A stretch of DNA of 23,642 bases from an uncultured Bacilli bacterium (GTDB taxonomy: Bacteria; Bacillota_I; Bacilli_A; RF39; UBA660), in the NCBI GenBank assembly GCA_934149245.1, contig CAKPER010000018.1, positions 1-23,642 of the forward strand, in the 5' to 3' direction. A program made the translations under genes and the position numbers. Positions 21,237-23,642 of the stretch are shown in pieces. The notes beneath the pieces were generated by a model. It made no database searches. It was not told the DNA's origin and saw only the letters and a list, made by a program, of their open reading frames with translations. Positions within the stretch are counted from its first letter, which is position 1, and each line of letters starts with the position of its first letter.

Positions 21237-23078
21237 ATGAACGATGAAAAGAAAATTGCAGATATTTATATTAGAGTTAGTACACTCGACCAAGCAAGAG
21301 AAGGTTTTAGTTTACCTGAGCAAAAAGAAAAACTAATTGAATTTTGTAAATCTAAAGGATATGAAATTCACAAAGTATATGCTGATGAAGGAATAAGTGC
21401 TAAAGATGATAAAAGACCGGCATATCAACAAATGATTAATGATATTAAAAATGGTACAGTTAATGTCATAGTATCTTTAAAATTAGATAGACTAACTAGA
21501 AGTGTTTTTGACGTAGAAAAACTAATGAAAATATTAGAAAAATATGGTTGTGATTTAGATTGTAAAGATGATGATTCTAATACATTAACCTCTAATGGAA
21601 GAATGTATATAAGACTAACAACTGCATTTAGTCAAAATGAAATTGAGAGATGTTCAGAAAGAACAAAGTTTGGTATGGTTGGTGCTATTAAAGCAGGACA
21701 CATTCCAAATAGAACTCCAATAGGATTTAAAAGAATTGATAAAAAATTAGTACCAGATGAATTAACAAAAGATATTGTTATTAGAATGTATGATTTATAT
21801 TTAGAAGGAAAAAGTTATCAAGGTATTGCTAATATTTATAACAAAGAAGAAGTTTTAGGGGGAACTAACTGGTTAGATTCTACTATTCAAAAGATTATGA
21901 CTAATGAACTTTATAAAGGTGATTTTGTTCATGGAAAAAGAACTAAACATCCTCAGTATTATGAAGATGTTGTAGAACCAATAGTATCAAAAGAAAAATG
22001 GAATGCTTGTCAGTATCAAACTAAGAGAAATGCTAGACACTACGAAAGAACTGCTACTTACCTTTTTACTAATAAATTAAAATGTTCAGTATGTGGTAAT
22101 TTTTTAGGTGGTAAAGCTACTACTAAAAGAAAAAGTGGTAAGAAATATTATTACTATAAATGCGAAAAATGTAGAACTAACTACAAAGAAGATACTATAA
22201 GAGATGGATTACTACTTCAATTATATGACCTAATAAGAAAAGATAATTTAATTAATAAATATTACACACCATTTATAAAACACAAGCAAGAAGATAATAC
22301 TAAAGATTATAAAAATGAATTAAAAGAATTAGAAAAACAAGAAGAAAGAATTAAATGTGCTTATCTAAATGGTGTTGTTAAAATGAATGAGTTTGATAAC
22401 GAATTAAAAAGTATTAGATATAAAATTGATAATATTAATAAAAAGATTAAAGAAATAAAACAATGTGAAAACTTTAATTTTACTACTAATGATTTATTAA
22501 TTTTAGAAGATACAGAAACGATTGATACTTTTGTTAATCCTGATATGTTTTTAACTAATATTCTAAATTTAACTAATGCTTCAAGAGAAGAAATGAAAAG
22601 AATAATTGGTACTTATATTGATAATATTGAAGTTAATAAAGTTGGAGATAAAATAGAATTATTAAATATAGAATATAGAAAAAGTTTTTTAACTGATTTA
22701 GTAAATTATCATAATAAGTATGGTGTTCCATATAATTTTAATATCTTTAGTGATGAAAAAGGCTTTAAAATACCTATGAATCACGAAGGTAAAACAAGTT
22801 TACAAGCAAAAGAATACTTTAATAAATTACAAGAAGTTGTTTCAAAAAACAGTTTAAAACTAAATTATTATGAAACTGAAACAGAGAGTAAATTAGAAGA
22901 TATTAGTTTTGAACCTACTGGAGATTATGAACAAATATTAAGATTAATAGTTTTATCTGATACTAAAAATTATAATGATAAAGCTTTAAGATTAGGTGTT
23001 ATTACTTTAGATTTAGAAAGTGCATTATATTCTCGTTTAAATAGAAAAGAACAACCAAATGAGCTATGCAATATTTAG
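21237..23078 (+). CDS. Large serine recombinase (site-specific integrase of a mobilizable element)
   Basis: A 613-residue large serine recombinase that would integrate and excise the element. The start is the ATG at 21237 after an AGAGAG SD; the in-frame frame upstream (to 21156) is poor in family signal. The catalytic domain begins DIYIRVSTLDQAREGFSLPEQ with the nucleophile Ser15, then SLKLDRLTRSVFD and SQNEIERCSERTKFG. The recombinase domain (about 150-260, GAIKAGHIPNRTPIGFKR, then NKEEVLGGTNWLDSTIQKIMTN) precedes a Cys4 zinc ribbon, CSVCGNFLGG...CEKCRTN (about residues 283-320). A long coiled-coil follows (ELKELEKQEERIK, then YKIDNINKKIKEI). An extra C-terminal region reaches 613, longer than the minimal family. 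It overlaps the relaxase gene by 20 bp, so the two are coupled. Confidence 0.92.
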   Translation: MNDEKKIADIYIRVSTLDQAREGFSLPEQKEKLIEFCKSKGYEIHKVYADEGISAKDDKRPAYQQMINDIKNGTVNVIVSLKLDRLTRSVFDVEKLMKILEKYGCDLDCKDDDSNTLTSNGRMYIRLTTAFSQNEIERCSERTKFGMVGAIKAGHIPNRTPIGFKRIDKKLVPDELTKDIVIRMYDLYLEGKSYQGIANIYNKEEVLGGTNWLDSTIQKIMTNELYKGDFVHGKRTKHPQYYEDVVEPIVSKEKWNACQYQTKRNARHYERTATYLFTNKLKCSVCGNFLGGKATTKRKSGKKYYYYKCEKCRTNYKEDTIRDGLLLQLYDLIRKDNLINKYYTPFIKHKQEDNTKDYKNELKELEKQEERIKCAYLNGVVKMNEFDNELKSIRYKIDNINKKIKEIKQCENFNFTTNDLLILEDTETIDTFVNPDMFLTNILNLTNASREEMKRIIGTYIDNIEVNKVGDKIELLNIEYRKSFLTDLVNYHNKYGVPYNFNIFSDEKGFKIPMNHEGKTSLQAKEYFNKLQEVVSKNSLKLNYYETETESKLEDISFEPTGDYEQILRLIVLSDTKNYNDKALRLGVITLDLESALYSRLNRKEQPNELCNI

Positions 23079-23642
23079 ATGTCAAAGTATTAACACATTA
23101 AACGATTTATCCCATATTGGTAGTCATAATAAACGAGAAAAAGAATCTTATAAATCTAATCCTGATATAAGAAAAGCAGATAGCAAAAATAATATACAAT
23201 TAGTTAAGTGTGATAAGAAGTATAGAGAAAAATTTTATGAAATAACTAAAGAATATCGAAAAGAACACGAAGAAAAGATGAGAACTATTAGACAAGATAG
23301 ATATAAAACTTTTGATCAGATGATAGATGATTCTAAAAGTTGTGTAGCAGATGAAATGATATTTACAAGTGGACCAGAATTCTTTAAGGATATGTCAAAA
23401 GAAGAAATATTAAGATGGGCTAATGGATGTATGGAGTTTGTTTATAAAGATTTAGGTTATACTAAAGAGCAAGTAATACAATCAGTATTACACTTAGATG
23501 AAAGAACACCACATATTCATTGTGTAATAGTTCCTCTAGTTAAAAAGTTTGATAAAAGAGTTAATAAAGAAAGATATTCAATTTCTAAAAGAGATTATAT
23601 AAAAGACCAAAATTATTTAAGTATATTACAAGATAAATATTG
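23059..23642 (+). CDS. MobV-family relaxase (Pre/Mob), N-terminal 194 residues
   Basis: A plasmid-type relaxase that nicks oriT and starts conjugative mobilisation. The ATG at 23059 lies inside the end of the recombinase gene (20-bp overlap, other frame). The product opens MSYAIFRCQSINTLNDLSHIGSHNKREKES, the MobV motif 1 region with H and R, and carries the diagnostic metal-binding motif VLHLDERTPHIHCVIVPL (His at about 145, 152 and 154). The rest is cut by the right edge. MobV proteins need a helper conjugation system in trans. Together with the large serine recombinase this resembles the TnpX/TnpZ pair of Tn4451-type mobilizable transposons. The SD is weak, so translation is probably coupled to the recombinase. 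Confidence 0.9.
   Translation, partial: MSYAIFRCQSINTLNDLSHIGSHNKREKESYKSNPDIRKADSKNNIQLVKCDKKYREKFYEITKEYRKEHEEKMRTIRQDRYKTFDQMIDDSKSCVADEMIFTSGPEFFKDMSKEEILRWANGCMEFVYKDLGYTKEQVIQSVLHLDERTPHIHCVIVPLVKKFDKRVNKERYSISKRDYIKDQNYLSILQDKY

Overview
The window is very AT-rich chromosomal DNA from a low-GC Gram-positive bacterium. The DnaK-less gene set seen here (Gram-positive endonuclease-type MutL, rpsP-khpA, HtpG, RarA, HisS-ArgS, tmRNA) and especially a clear sporulation sigma factor SigG point to an endospore-forming Firmicute. TGA is used as a stop codon (for example at the response regulator/kinase junction), so this is the standard bacterial code and not a Mollicutes code. Promoters are of the housekeeping type, often with an extended -10 (TGn) element. 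I cannot name the species; an uncultured gut member of the Bacilli or a relative is an inference.

Layout: (1) 1-1183, minus strand: the 5' part of a secreted protein running off the left edge, and an Rpn/PD-(D/E)XK transposase-like nuclease whose only well-placed start codon is ATA. (2) 1559-5980: mutL, then a promoter and a three-gene unit in which holA (DNA polymerase III delta) lies between two uncharacterised membrane-anchored proteins. (3) 6077-6827: rpsP-khpA, ended by an intrinsic terminator that has been split by a 186-bp MITE-like element with 24-bp terminal inverted repeats and a perfect 8-bp target duplication. (4) 6959-9845: htpG plus an RDD membrane protein, with a CIRCE-like 9-9-9 operator over the htpG promoter. 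(5) 9923-11826: an extracytoplasmic thioredoxin-like protein, a PH-like protein and a membrane protein with lysozyme-like motifs. (6) rarA on the minus strand, divergent from the hisS-argS operon. (7) sigG with a candidate sigma-G-type promoter, a hypothetical gene and a two-component system. (8) ssrA (tmRNA). (9) From about 20.9-21.2 kb to the right edge: a mobile element carrying a large serine recombinase and a MobV relaxase that runs off the window. Its left boundary is not resolved.

Most of the window is ordinary housekeeping sequence (mismatch repair, replication, translation, stress, sporulation). The most interesting parts are the MITE inside the khpA terminator, the HrcA-type operator variant on htpG, the Tn4451-like mobilizable element next to ssrA with a nested palindrome in front of its recombinase, and the ATA start of the Rpn-type gene. 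I found no CRISPR array, no tRNA or rRNA gene, and no convincing new multi-gene defence or biosynthetic system.
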